Assembly: GCA_020809705.1 (NCBI GenBank)
Contig: CP085829.1
Coordinates: 6,448,001-6,512,000, forward strand
Length of the DNA: 64,000 nucleotides
Direction of reading: 5' to 3'
Source: Calonectria ilicicola
Lineage: Eukaryota; Ascomycota; Sordariomycetes; Hypocreales; Nectriaceae
Shown here: in pieces, positions 1 to 10,096 of the stretch
How positions within the stretch are numbered: the stretch's first letter is position 1
Layout: every line of letters begins with the position of its first letter
The notes under the pieces: generated by a model
What the model was told of the DNA's origin: nothing
Databases searched by the model: none
What the model saw: only the letters and a program-made list of their open reading frames with translations
Program-made: the position numbers and the translations under genes

Positions 1-953
1 GCCCTTTGCGTCGGCATATCTGCATTCATTGGTAAGTGCTATTTATCAAACTTTTCCATCAGACAACTGACTAGTCTCAAGGCTTTGCTTTCTTTAAAGC
101 TCCGAACACGATTCAAGGTCTTCAAAATCAGACATTCGCAATTTTCAACCTCTTGACTGTCTTCGGTCAACTCGTCCAGCAAACCATGCCTTACTTTGTT
201 GTTCAAAGAGACTTGTACGAGGTTCGCGAGCGGCCCTCTAAGGTATACTCTTGGAAAGTCTTCATGTGTTCACAAATTATGGTTGAAATCCCATGGAATA
301 CCCTGATGGCGGCTCTTATGTTCTTCTGTTTTTACTACCCAATTGGGCTGTATAAGAACGCCGAACCTAATGATCAGGTGGCTGAACGAGGTGCATTGAT
401 GTTTCTACTTCTTTGGGCTTTTATGATGTTTACCTCGACCTTTTGTGATTTTATTATTGCTGGTTTTGAGACTGCTGAGGCTGGTGGCAATGTAGCCAAC
501 ATTCTCTTCATGCTATGTTTGATGTTTTGCGGCATCTTGGCTAGCCCAGATTCCATGCCTGGATTCTGGATCTTCATGTATCGTGTTTCGCCATTTACAT
601 ACATGACATCGTCTATGATGGCGGTTGCTGTGGCGAATACAAATGTGGTTTGTGCTGCAAACGAGTATCTACAATTTGCGCCACCTTCTGGCCAGACGTG
701 CGGGGAATACCTGAGCAAGTACATCGACAAGGCCGGTGGATATCTGCAAAATCCCAGTGCAACCGACATGTGTTCCTTCTGCACTATTGGAGAGACAAAT
801 GTTTACCTTGCAAGCTCCAGGGTTTATTACAGCGAGCGCTGGAGAAATTACGGCATCTTCATTGTGTACTCATTCGTCAATGTCGCTGGTGCAATCTTTG
901 TTTATTGGCTTGCTCGAGTACCGAAGAAATTTGGTAAAGCTAAAGAGGAGTAA
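1..953 (+). CDS. PDR/CDR-type ABC transporter, C-terminal end (partial)
   Basis: This is the last part of a full-size pleiotropic-drug-resistance (ABCG) exporter of the plasma membrane; the 5' part lies outside the window. Exons are 1-31 and 100-953, with a GTAAGT..AAG intron and a CTGAC branch point. The frame runs through the splice and reads family hallmarks: NTIQGLQNQ, then FGQLVQQTMPYFV, LYEVRERPSKVYSW and the PWNTLMA segment of the second transmembrane domain. A large extracellular loop rich in Cys follows (near VVCAANEY, QTCGEYL, DMCSFC), then a last helix and a charged tail ending KAKEE. No ATP-binding cassette is visible because it lies upstream. Substrate cannot be predicted. The PDR family assignment is secure from the C-terminal motifs. 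Confidence 0.93.
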
Positions 954-1911
954 ATACGTACATGGGGATCTGGAGAAAGTGGCGGCCACGCCATTTCCAT
1001 TTCCTCTTCCATCTTGACCTTCCTAAAGTTCAACAATAACAGATTAGAATTTTCACTACTCACCATTTGCAATATTATACAAATATTAATCTTCCTCATC
1101 AAAGCTTTTACATATACGATATAGAGTGACGTGTAATGTGATATTCTTAGGTAGAGACACTATTACCAACAGTATCCTTGATTATGGAATGTTATTTGTA
1201 TAAAAGGTTGTGGTTACTGTGTTACGATATTGAAACAATTCTTGGGAAGGCTGTAAAGCTCCCTAATAATGGTACTTTTAATGAGGGCCTGGTCCTTCTC
1301 CTATAGTCTTTTCCCTGTTGTATATCAGTGGAGGAAGGGTCTACCATGTCATACTGGCCATACGGAATCAAGGCCTTGTTGTCTTGGTTCTTATAGGCGG
1401 GGTAGGAGGGTATTTCTTTGGGGTGAGATTGGATGCCACAATTTTCATGATTGGCGGCTCATCATCCCTTATTAGCCACCTATTTTCACCGGGCACTAGT
1501 AATAGCGGGTGTTAAATAAGTTTTAAGGTTATTCTCTGCAAGGGATTGTAACCTGAAAATTGGTCAAATGTTTGAGCTCAATTGCGACAATTTTGCCGAT
1601 AATCATGTACAGAACCCTGTGGTAGCGACTTGAGCATGGATATTGCCGATGTGAATTGACTTCTCATGAACAGTCAGAAATAGGAATATAATTGCAACCT
1701 AATTAGCCTTGCAAAAAAACAAAAAGAATAAAAAGATTTGACCATTTAGTGATAAAACGAGCGGAAAGTTACATCCAATTAATTTGCAATTTGGCTTTCA
1801 GTTGTTGGCGAACTTTTTGTTTGTTCCATGCTCATTTCATTAGATATTGTAAATATGAATCAGGTTCAAGGCAAATAAGTATATACACGGAGGCGCTTAA
1901 AATAAACGATT
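954..1911. other. intergenic, convergent 3' ends
   Basis: Lies between the 3' ends of the ABC transporter (+) and the NLR gene (-). Short ORFs overlap each other at 1269-1515 but have no recognisable protein motifs, and I see no RNA gene or repeat. Confidence 0.6.
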
Positions 1912-4252
1912 TCATTGCCACTCTTTTAACCATGCCATAGATTCGCGAGTTGAAGGGTGATCTCGTCCTAAAACCGAAGTTCGACTATAAATACACTGTT
2001 TCATAAGCGAGAGTGCCTCGGCACAACGACCAGAAGTATACAAGGTGATAGAAAGGCTATGCATAGCTTCCAGAGTTTTCGGGTGTTCTTTCCCAAGTGC
2101 TTCTTGCCACAGTTCGAAAGCTTTAACTTGTATCGGCTCCGCCTCGCTGTATCGGCCTTGCTCGTGGTATGTTACTGCAAGTTCCAGCATGCTGTAGATT
2201 GTATCTGGATGCTTGTATCCAAGCACTTCCTGTCGAATTTTAAGTGAACTTATCTTCATTTGCTCAGCGTCGCTATGTCGGCCTTGTTCATGGTATGTTG
2301 TTGCAAGACTTGACATGCTGCGGATTGTATCTGGATGCTTGTCTCCAAGCACCTCCCGTCGAAGTTCAAGTGTCTTTTTATCAATTCCTTCTGCCTCAAT
2401 GTATCTGCCTTGTGCATAGTATGTTGCTGCAAGCTCTGCCATACTATCTATTGTATCTGGATGCTTATACCCAAGCACTTCTTGTCGAAGTTTAAGTGAC
2501 TTTAACTTCATATGCTCCGCCTCATTATATCGTCCTAGCTCATGATATGTTGTTGCAAGCAATGATATACTGCGGATTGTATCTGGATGACTCTCTCCAA
2601 GCGCTTCCTGCCGTATTCCAAGTACCTTTAGCACCATTATCTCAGCTGCATTGTAGCTACCTTGTCCACAGTATGTTACTGCAAGCTCAGCCATACTCTT
2701 GATTAAATCTGGATGCTTCTCTTCAAGTATCCCTTGCAAGAGATACAATCTCCTTTCGTCTATCAGCTCTTTCTCTGGCCAGCGGGCTCGATTATAGAGA
2801 AATTTTGATACTTTGCTAAGAAGTCTTGCTGTCTTTTGTTCCCCTTTGCATAATTCAGCCCATTGTCCTACCGCGATTACATGTGGTAGGTACTGGTCGC
2901 ATATTGGCCAAAACTCTCGTGTGGGTATCGGGAAAAGATCTTCTATGACTTCTAGCGCGATATTGGAGTAGTAGGGTTCGTGATCCCTTTCACGATACAA
3001 CTCATATCGCGCTGCTTCTTGTACAAGCTTATGCATTTCGTAGAACTGGCCCCTTTCATTAACTTTACATGGAGTAACAAACGAAAACTCTTTTAATCGC
3101 GTAACAGCACGCGTAAGCTCTATATCATCTGCCTGTCCCGGTGACGGCTTCTTGGTATGCATAGCAGCAGCAGCTATCATTTCATAAGATATATCCTGGT
3201 TATTGAAGTAGGCGAGCACATGGAGAATATTAAAGGCCATTTCGTTGATCTCATGGATGTGCTGCATTGATACGCTCCAAGTTTCCAGGAGGCTATTTGG
3301 CACCCCGAGTCTTCGGTGTCGATCATGCTCAGTCTCCCTCAGAATAATCCACCGCATTTTGCTTTGCTCCAAAAGATACAAGTAACCCTCAATAGACGTG
3401 TCCGTTCTTCGCATATATGCACCAGCCTGCGAAATAGCTAGTGGCAGCCACTGCAGCTCTTCTAGCAGAGCGGTAGCCTCTGTCTGTTCTGATCCACTTT
3501 CGTCATCTCGTGCAATAGCGAGGAGCTTTGTTGCCTCATCGGCTGTCATCCTGGCAACTTGAATACCACGCCGTGGGCCTACAAGGGACCCCCTGATTCG
3601 CTCGTCGCGGCTCGTCCAAAGCACCGCACCCACGGCTGCTTGGGGTATGTAGTCACAGAGATTCTTCGCTTGCCTCCCGTGTTCAACGCCGAATATCGTT
3701 AGATCATCGGCATTGTCGAGTATTAGCACCCACTGTGGTAGTGCTTTTATGCCATCGCGGACAGCTATAAGTAAATCGTGGCCCTCGAGACTGCCATCTA
3801 CACCGAGGTAATTCGCAATCGATTTGTAGTCTTGTGAAAAGGTGGTTTCGCTGTCTGCGTGGACCCAGAGAACGGAGCAGTTGGAGTCAGAGTCGCATCG
3901 TTGGTACGCGTAATTGAGTGCTAACTGCGTTTTCCTACTTGATTTAGCAGCCGTGGATAACGGGTATGTCGGAAGTAGCCCACCCTGATCCGCCAAGCCC
4001 CCAGAGCGCAGCACTGCCATACTGCGATGTCGGCGGGAGCAGGGCATTGAGCTTGTCTACCAGGTCTGGGCGGTGGACAATGTCCTCGTTGCGAGGGTAT
4101 GGGATGTGGACAGCGACTCGTCTTGGTTGTGGGGGGCGGTGGGGGGCGAGGTGGTAGTGGAGATCGCCTCCGATGCTGCCCTGGTTAATGACCGGATTGT
4201 TGCCAATTCGGCTGCTACTGACAGCGCTTCCGTGCGGTGCTGGCTCACTCAT
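1912..4252 (-). CDS. NB-ARC/TPR STAND protein (fungal NLR) with N-terminal prion-like motif
   Basis: Predicted cytosolic NLR-type signal-transducing ATPase of 763 residues. Exons are 4252-3984 and 3934-1912. The 49-nt intron (GTGGGC..TAG) is needed to complete the P-loop, which reads GLGGSGKT (about 85-92) across the junction. Walker B is LILDNADD (about 159-166), followed by the LPLAISQAGAYM helix typical of NB-ARC. The C-terminal third is a run of 42-residue TPR repeats of the kinesin-light-chain type (LG.KHPDTI..M..LA.TY..QGRY.EAE), several nearly identical. Residues 15-34 before the ATPase carry RIGNNPVINQGSIGGDLHYH, closely matching the C-terminus of the divergent neighbour (5523-5621). 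In fungi such shared motifs template amyloid assembly from the NLR to an effector; that role here is inference. No other N-terminal effector domain is present. ATG at 4252. Confidence 0.88.
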
Positions 4253-4405
4253 TGTGGGTTGAGAATCAGATAATGAAATGTCCAGGTTTCAGTCCACTCA
4301 ACGGCAGTTTGGGGCGTAAGCTGCATGAAGACACATGCCTGACCCCACTCAGCCAGTCTCAGCCTGCTCACCAACAATCCTCACACTGACAACCTGTCCC
4401 CCGCA
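4253..4405. promoter_or_regulatory. short divergent promoter between NLR and effector gene
   Basis: Only 153 bp separate the two start codons, so the NLR (-) and the phosphorylase-fold gene (+) must share regulatory DNA. No clear TATA box or factor site is recognisable. Its role as a bidirectional promoter is inferred from spacing alone. Confidence 0.6.
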
Positions 4406-5624
4406 ATGGCGCCTTCGACCAAACCTAGCGGTCGCGAAGACTTTCGGCTCGCAATTATATGTGCTTTGCCACGTGAGGCAGACGCCATAACTCTACTCTT
4501 CGATCACTTCTGGGATGACCATGGCGACCCGTTCGGTCGGGCGGCTGGCGATACCAATACCTACACTACGGGCTGCATCAAAGACCACAATGTTGTTCTA
4601 GTTCTGCTTCCAAATATGGGTGTTAACAGTGCAGCAGCAGCGGCAGCAGGCCTTAGATCAAGCTATACTAACCTAAAGCTTGCTATTATTGCTGGCATAT
4701 GTGCCGGAGTGCCCAAAATCGCAGGGAACGATGCGTTTCTAGGTGATGTGATCGTGAGCAAGACCATTGTCCAGTATGACTATGGCAGGCAATATCCTGG
4801 CAGCTTTGCTGTGAAAAGTACCGTTGAGGATTCGCTTGGAAGGGCAAATAAAGATATTCGCAGCCTGTTGGCCAACTTTGAGACAGCGCGCGGCATGAAA
4901 TTATTACTGGCGAAAACTACCGCTCTCCTTCAACGTTTACAGAGCGCCACAATACAAGAGCGACGTCGAGCAGATTACAGATATCCTACTCGCATTAATG
5001 ACAAGCTTTTCTTGTCCAATTATCCACACCAACATCAATTCTCGTGCACGACGTGCAGCGGAACAGTAATCAACTTTTGCGACGCAGCCTCCAAAGCGTC
5101 ATGCTCCGACATCTAGTGCGATGAAAGCCAATTAGTTGACAGAGCACCCCGAAATGACCCTGAAGATGGCAGTTACACCCCGGAGATATTCTTCGGACGG
5201 GTAGGGTCAGGTAATACTATCATGAAGTCTGGAGAAGATCGAGATCGAATCGCCGAGGCGAATGGCCTTATTGCTTTTGAGATGGAGGGTGCCGGAGCCT
5301 GGGATGAGGTTCCGTGCATTGTGGTAAAAGGCATTTGCGACTATGCCGACAGTCATAAAAGTAAGAAATGGCAAGACTTTGCAGCAGCCACTGCAGCATC
5401 CGTTACTAGGGCGATAATTGAGCGGTATGTTTTGAGTGAAGAGACTCAAAAGTTGGCTCCCACTGGTGAGTATTCAAATTATTCATTCGATACTGATGGC
5501 TAAGAAATACTTTTTAAAAGGGAAACAAGGGAATGTTGGTGGTCGAACTATCTCGCGGACTTCCTTTGGGAATGGTGCTTTCATTCATCAAGGTGATGTG
5601 GGGGGAAATATAATGATTCAATAA
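4406..5624 (+). pseudogene. PNP_UDP (nucleoside phosphorylase-fold) effector with C-terminal prion-like motif, interrupted by in-frame TAG
   Basis: Exons are 4406-5465 and 5521-5624 (GTGAGT..AAAAG intron), for 386 residues plus one internal stop. The fold matches the fungal phosphorylase-like domain often found on STAND proteins: LAIICALPREADAITLLFD at the start, the glycine-rich AGICAGVP loop, MKSGEDRDRIA, the FEMEGAGAWD nucleoside-site strand and CDYADSHKSKKWQDFAAATAA. The reading frame is continuous and family-like on both sides of TAG 5114-5116 (codon 237), between CSDI and CDES. Either this allele is broken, or a 51-nt in-frame intron (5066-5116, GTAATC..CTAG) removes the stop. The tail after the second exon contains QGNVGGRTI and FGNGAFIHQGDVGGNI, pairing with the NLR motif. 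A nucleosidase or cell-death role is inference. Confidence 0.78.
5521..5621 (+). other. C-terminal prion-like motif of the PNP effector (two pseudo-repeats)
   Basis: The final exon encodes about 34 residues holding two degenerate copies of a Q-G-[ND]-V-G-G motif (QGNVGG and QGDVGG). The second sits in FGNGAFIHQGDVGGNIM. Aligned with the NLR N-terminus (residues 15-34), the positions GN, I, QG, a branched aliphatic and GG are shared. Two copies on the effector and one on the NLR recalls the HET-S/NWD2 arrangement. The exact amyloid family (HRAM, sigma, PP or other) is not assigned. Confidence 0.6.
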
Positions 5625-6243
5625 CTGCTACTTATCGGATTTATCTGCAATTTATCAAATGGGGCTATCTGATCGGATCTGGGTGAGACAAGTGCGAGAA
5701 GATTTGCATCCCACATCCCATCCCAGTTGAGGCAGCTGCTCTTGCATGCATGCAACCCACAAATCGCAATTCTCAGATGGCACAGGCTCTACCAACACAC
5801 AATTAATGCTACTAGATCAAATCACTGCTTAAGAAAATGACCGTGCCACTATGAACTATTGTCGGGTGGCCAATACCTTGAATTGGCACAATAGGCAGAG
5901 ACCTGCAATATTATTCATCGGACTCATTACATACTCAGGCACAGTCCATGCAAGAAAGATATTTGCGAAAAAACATCTGGTTTGTAGCTATGCAATACGG
6001 GGGTGGCAGTGCAATCTTACTGGCTGAATGATAGGCAGTCATCATTGCCACTATCAATCTACAAACCGCGATGTAACCTAGGCGACATCATGAAATCATA
6101 GCCCCCAAATGGGCCACCAATGCCATTCAGAAGGAATCGAATTGCCCCTTGCACTGTGCCAATTGGATTAACAAAAAAGCAAAGAAAAAAATATTTTTGG
6201 TAGCTGGCTGACACTGCCTCCCTGCACATCACTGCAGATCCAT
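5625..6243. other. intergenic, promoter side of the membrane protein gene
   Basis: No ORF or RNA gene is supportable. An A-rich stretch lies at about 6172-6196, just upstream of the next gene. Confidence 0.6.
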
Positions 6244-8589
6244 ATGGTATCAGGTATTGGACATTATAAATCCACTCTTCTTAGCTTCCAAACTTTTCCG
6301 GCATCTCTCAAGTCACAAACTCGTTTATTAAAATACACCACGATGGGGCAAAGCACTGACTACTCGCATCTCGCAAAGCCTACAAAGGTAATCCAAGGCA
6401 ACTTCCAAACTTGGATGAGGTGTACATTACATCTGCTCCCACTCACGTTCGCTGCTGTTATTCTTTCTATCAATTTTAAACACTTGTATTGGTTTCCTGT
6501 CAGTGGGACATCTATCGGTCAACAAAACACCCATCTTTCTACCACCAATATCATCAACTTGCTTCAGTTGACAGCGAAGTTATACGAAATTCTGGTCGTT
6601 GCCTCGTTGGGTGCCATTGCACTGGAGGTTAGTAAGCGGCATCTAGTTCACAACGGCATCCCATTTGGCCTTTTAACAGGCGCATACCGCATCTCCGATA
6701 TCTACTGTATTACGAGTTCCAGGTTCTGGTCTGCTGCCTCAAAAAACCTAAAATTGTCTATGTTATTCTTACTATGCCTTATTCTTTGTACCTTTATCGG
6801 GCCAGCATCAGCTATTCTTATTGTACCGAAATTGGGATGGTTTCCTCTTCCGAACGCCTTCTCAAATATTTATATGCCGATGTATCAATCTTACCATCAT
6901 CTCTTGTGGCCGACGATTTTAAACTCGAGCTTTGTTAACGACAATTGGAAAATTTGTCGCCAGAAGTCTGGGATCTATCAGATCCATTGTCCTGCAAGTG
7001 GATTTTCTCAGATTTTTGCCTGGAGCTCCGGCTGGAAAGTGTCTGGGATACCTGATAATATCACTTTTGAAGATCCTGCCACAGAGACTAGCAGGAGACT
7101 GGATATATTGCCAAGTAATTCTTTGGAGAATTCCCCAGGGACTTTTCTTACTTGCCTTACAGCTATAACATCCAGGACCTTGGGAAGATTCCAAGCCTAT
7201 TTCAATTCGCACGATATCGGCGATATTTCTTCAACAGAGACGTACAGACTAAACCTTACCTCCTCGTCAATCAACTACCAGCCACTTGTAAATGCGAAAT
7301 GCAATGTCTGGACGCGTCACGCATACAACAATGTGTCAGAGGTTCCAGTGTTATATTATCCATCAGAAGAATTAAATTGCTATTCTGATTTCAACGAGTG
7401 CGTTCAAATGCGAAACAAAACCAAGGGTAAACAGGTTTCTCAACGAGTCTGGTCGGCTAAAAGTCTAATGGTCTCATTCAATGCCGTGGGTGGTGAGAAT
7501 CTTAATCAAAATTCTACCGAGCACTTGATCAAGAATTCCCCCTCTATTCTAACATTCACCGGATCAATTCCCTATCTTCATAAAGGCCAACGAGATATGC
7601 GCATCTTTGCGTGTACTTACATGGCCCATTGGATTCCTTCGAGCCTTACATTGAATCCTTCGATCTTCAGGTCAATTGAAAGTAATATCACTGACCTTGC
7701 ATTGTTTTCCAACCGAACAAAATTCGAAAAAGCCCGATCAAGAGCATTGGTGGGGCCCCCTATTCGTATTACTACATCATGGTTACCTTTCCTTAACCTC
7801 GATGCAATCGAAAGTGGGAAGGGTCGCACCAAGGACAAAGATGCTGTCAGCAGCGTTGCCAGAATTATTAGTACCTTGACGTACCGGGGAAACGTTGTGG
7901 GAGGACCACGCTACTTTGGTCCTGGAAGCTCCCTGGCCCAACCAGAAGCCGATCGGGTGGCAGGGATGACAATCGAAAAAGTTACAGGGGCACTTGTTAC
8001 CGATGCAATCGCGAGGACAGGGTCAATGTATAACACATTTGTTGCGCGGCCCAATGAACACGACACGTCAGATATCACGGCAGTGAATCTGGGAGCCCAA
8101 CAGACAATTATGAACAGACAGGTTTATTTCTTCTCTAATGGTACTACTCGGGGTGTCCGAGGAGTGTGGGAGACTGGCCTATCCCCCCACCAGGCATTGG
8201 AAAAATGGGCAGCAAACAGAATTCAAGTAAGCTACAATGCGGAACGGTTTGGATATGGTTATGGAAACTTGGGTGTTGGCATGATATTTGCAATCATTGT
8301 CAACCTACTTTATATGGTGTTAGTGCTTGTTTATTGCCTCAGGACAATATATTACAGGGCTGATAGCGTTCTTGCTTTTGACGACTTGCAGGATCTTATC
8401 AACATAGCGTGGAAGTCACCAAAAATTGCCGAAATAGAACACCAGGGAATAGAAATTGTTGACAATAAGCTCTGGAAAAAATTTGTCATTGTCGGAGCTA
8501 CATCTTCTGGGTCAGTAGAAATGGATTTGGTCGAAAGTATACAGAATACCAAATTATCGAGACTGGTAAAAGATATAGAATACTGCTAG
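6244..8589 (+). CDS. fungal multipass membrane protein with large glycosylated extracellular domain
   Basis: Single-exon gene of 781 residues, function unknown. Three hydrophobic segments lie near residues 61-78, 110-129 and 172-195 and a fourth at about 680-704. The roughly 480-residue stretch between TM3 and TM4 carries at least eight N-glycosylation sequons (NITF, NLTS, NVSE, NKTK, NST, NIT, NRT, NGT) and several Cys, so it is probably extracytoplasmic. The layout is seen in lineage-specific fungal membrane proteins with a HNGIPFGLLTGAYR-type motif after TM2. The first ATG is 6244, but ATG 6343 (M34, MGQSTDY) has a better context (CACGATGG) and may be the true start. The last 75 residues are cytoplasmic and acidic/Leu-rich. 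No enzymatic motif is seen. Confidence 0.8.
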   Translation: MVSGIGHYKSTLLSFQTFPASLKSQTRLLKYTTMGQSTDYSHLAKPTKVIQGNFQTWMRCTLHLLPLTFAAVILSINFKHLYWFPVSGTSIGQQNTHLSTTNIINLLQLTAKLYEILVVASLGAIALEVSKRHLVHNGIPFGLLTGAYRISDIYCITSSRFWSAASKNLKLSMLFLLCLILCTFIGPASAILIVPKLGWFPLPNAFSNIYMPMYQSYHHLLWPTILNSSFVNDNWKICRQKSGIYQIHCPASGFSQIFAWSSGWKVSGIPDNITFEDPATETSRRLDILPSNSLENSPGTFLTCLTAITSRTLGRFQAYFNSHDIGDISSTETYRLNLTSSSINYQPLVNAKCNVWTRHAYNNVSEVPVLYYPSEELNCYSDFNECVQMRNKTKGKQVSQRVWSAKSLMVSFNAVGGENLNQNSTEHLIKNSPSILTFTGSIPYLHKGQRDMRIFACTYMAHWIPSSLTLNPSIFRSIESNITDLALFSNRTKFEKARSRALVGPPIRITTSWLPFLNLDAIESGKGRTKDKDAVSSVARIISTLTYRGNVVGGPRYFGPGSSLAQPEADRVAGMTIEKVTGALVTDAIARTGSMYNTFVARPNEHDTSDITAVNLGAQQTIMNRQVYFFSNGTTRGVRGVWETGLSPHQALEKWAANRIQVSYNAERFGYGYGNLGVGMIFAIIVNLLYMVLVLVYCLRTIYYRADSVLAFDDLQDLINIAWKSPKIAEIEHQGIEIVDNKLWKKFVIVGATSSGSVEMDLVESIQNTKLSRLVKDIEYC

Positions 8590-9231
8590 CTAGAATATTT
8601 AGATGCTAGGATTTTACTTTGTGGTCTATGGATGAGTATTGGTGAGCTTTCTTATTTCATCAATCCCCTGACAGAAATGTTGCATTTGTTGATCCATGAT
8701 GAGTAAACTGGTCCTGGTTTCCTCCTAGGTTGAATTTACTCAAAGTCTGTCGGAACGGAGCTCATTTACAGCTAGTAGATCCACGTAGAAATGGCTGACC
8801 AGCGGACAGGGGACGTGGTATTGAACCCCATTTGCGGCATTCATACCAGACCAGGGCAAGATTGTACTATTATCACGGGATATGCGGCACAATATGAGGT
8901 TTTGTTAGATCTCTTCTTATTTTATTTCATTGTTTTAAACAGTCAATAGCCCAAGAGGGGAAGGAATTGTTGGTAAGAAAATTGTAGGGGAGTCCCTGTC
9001 TCAATCGTACCAACTTCTGAATTGAGCAAAACAGCTATTGTCAACATTTCTAAGGCACCAACTTCTATCAGTCACATGTTAACCTAGTCAATGCTCTGAT
9101 TGGTCTAATATTATTATCTTAGGTATAGAAAATTTCAGTTAGTACATAGTAATAAGGTTACAATAGAGGATGCAACCCGATTTTCAAGGGTCGGTCCACT
9201 GGTTTCGTCGAGATCCAGGTTACAATACAGA
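8590..9231. other. intergenic, convergent 3' ends
   Basis: Between two convergent genes. I see no gene, tRNA or repeat here. Confidence 0.6.
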
Positions 9232-10096
9232 TTAGCCATGGAAAACTGGTACACCGGAAACCCAACCCTTCTGCCGTTGACAAACCAATATATCCGTCTC
9301 GCCTTCTTTCTCCTCAGACATATCTAATGAAGCATATACACTATACCCACATCGCTCCAGGACCTCGAGCAGCTGCACAAGAATGAGACGGGTTTTGACG
9401 GTGTCTTTACCAGTTGGTGACCATGGACACCCATGAAACCTGGCTTTGAAACGATCTGCATCTCGCTCGTGCCGTGAGATTTTACTTTGGAAGGTTTGAA
9501 CCATCGAGTCACATAGCTCTTGTGGCACCCCGCCGACCATCTTAAGCTTATCGCTTCTATCAAAGGATACAACTATCCAGTCGCATAGAGGGGGTGTAGG
9601 GTATTGTTTGCGAAAGATCATGGAATCTGAAATATTTAGTTTTTGAAATCCAACTCGAACCAACTTGGCTTTTACCTTTGCCATATGAGCTGGATGTAAT
9701 GCTGACCGAAGCCTGGAGGACCCATCCCATATCGAAAAGTGTCGCAAAGAGGCCTAGAACTAGGCGGCGAGAATCGTCATTGCCATCAGAGGATCTCGAC
9801 CAGGGCGAGCCGTGGAGGCCAAGTTCCTGAGATTCGCCGTAGGGTCGGACCCTGCGCACGCCCTTTGGCCAGTGCTTATTGGTAGCTTCTTTCAAGGTTT
9901 GCACTTCGGCGTCGGCGAAATTTATAAATCTGATGCAGTCTGACATATGAAAAGACATACAGGCGAATTTAGTTTGGAATGTTAGTAAAGGACTATCCGT
10001 GCATGCTTCGAAGGGCGGTGGTGGAGCTGTGGTTGGGTCTGCCTCAGTCGGAGGCATCGACTCTGAACCGTCTTTGGACAAAATAAAAGGATCCAT
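9232..10096 (-). CDS. uncharacterised fungal protein with two tandem copies of a ~100-residue module
   Basis: Exons are 10096-9676 and 9626-9232 (49-nt intron GTAAAA..CAG), encoding 271 residues. ATG 10096 begins MDPFILSKDG; the frame stays open a little further upstream but with no ATG. After a Pro/Thr-rich N-terminus the protein holds two related halves. Each has a [LR].HG.PW segment followed about 12-15 residues later by R.[IL][LI]...L..L...G..[VL].AS: GLHGSPW..RRLVLGLFATLFDMGWVLQASVSI and, later, RFHGCPW..TRLILVQLLEVLERCGYSVYASLDM. Each module starts with a FINFADAEVQ- or CDWIVVSFDRSDK-like strand. It resembles hypothetical proteins common in ascomycetes. No catalytic or targeting motif is visible, and the function is unknown. 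Confidence 0.82.

Noticed and set aside
1269..1515. Two overlapping ORFs downstream of the ABC transporter
   Set aside because: Short, mutually overlapping, with no motifs.
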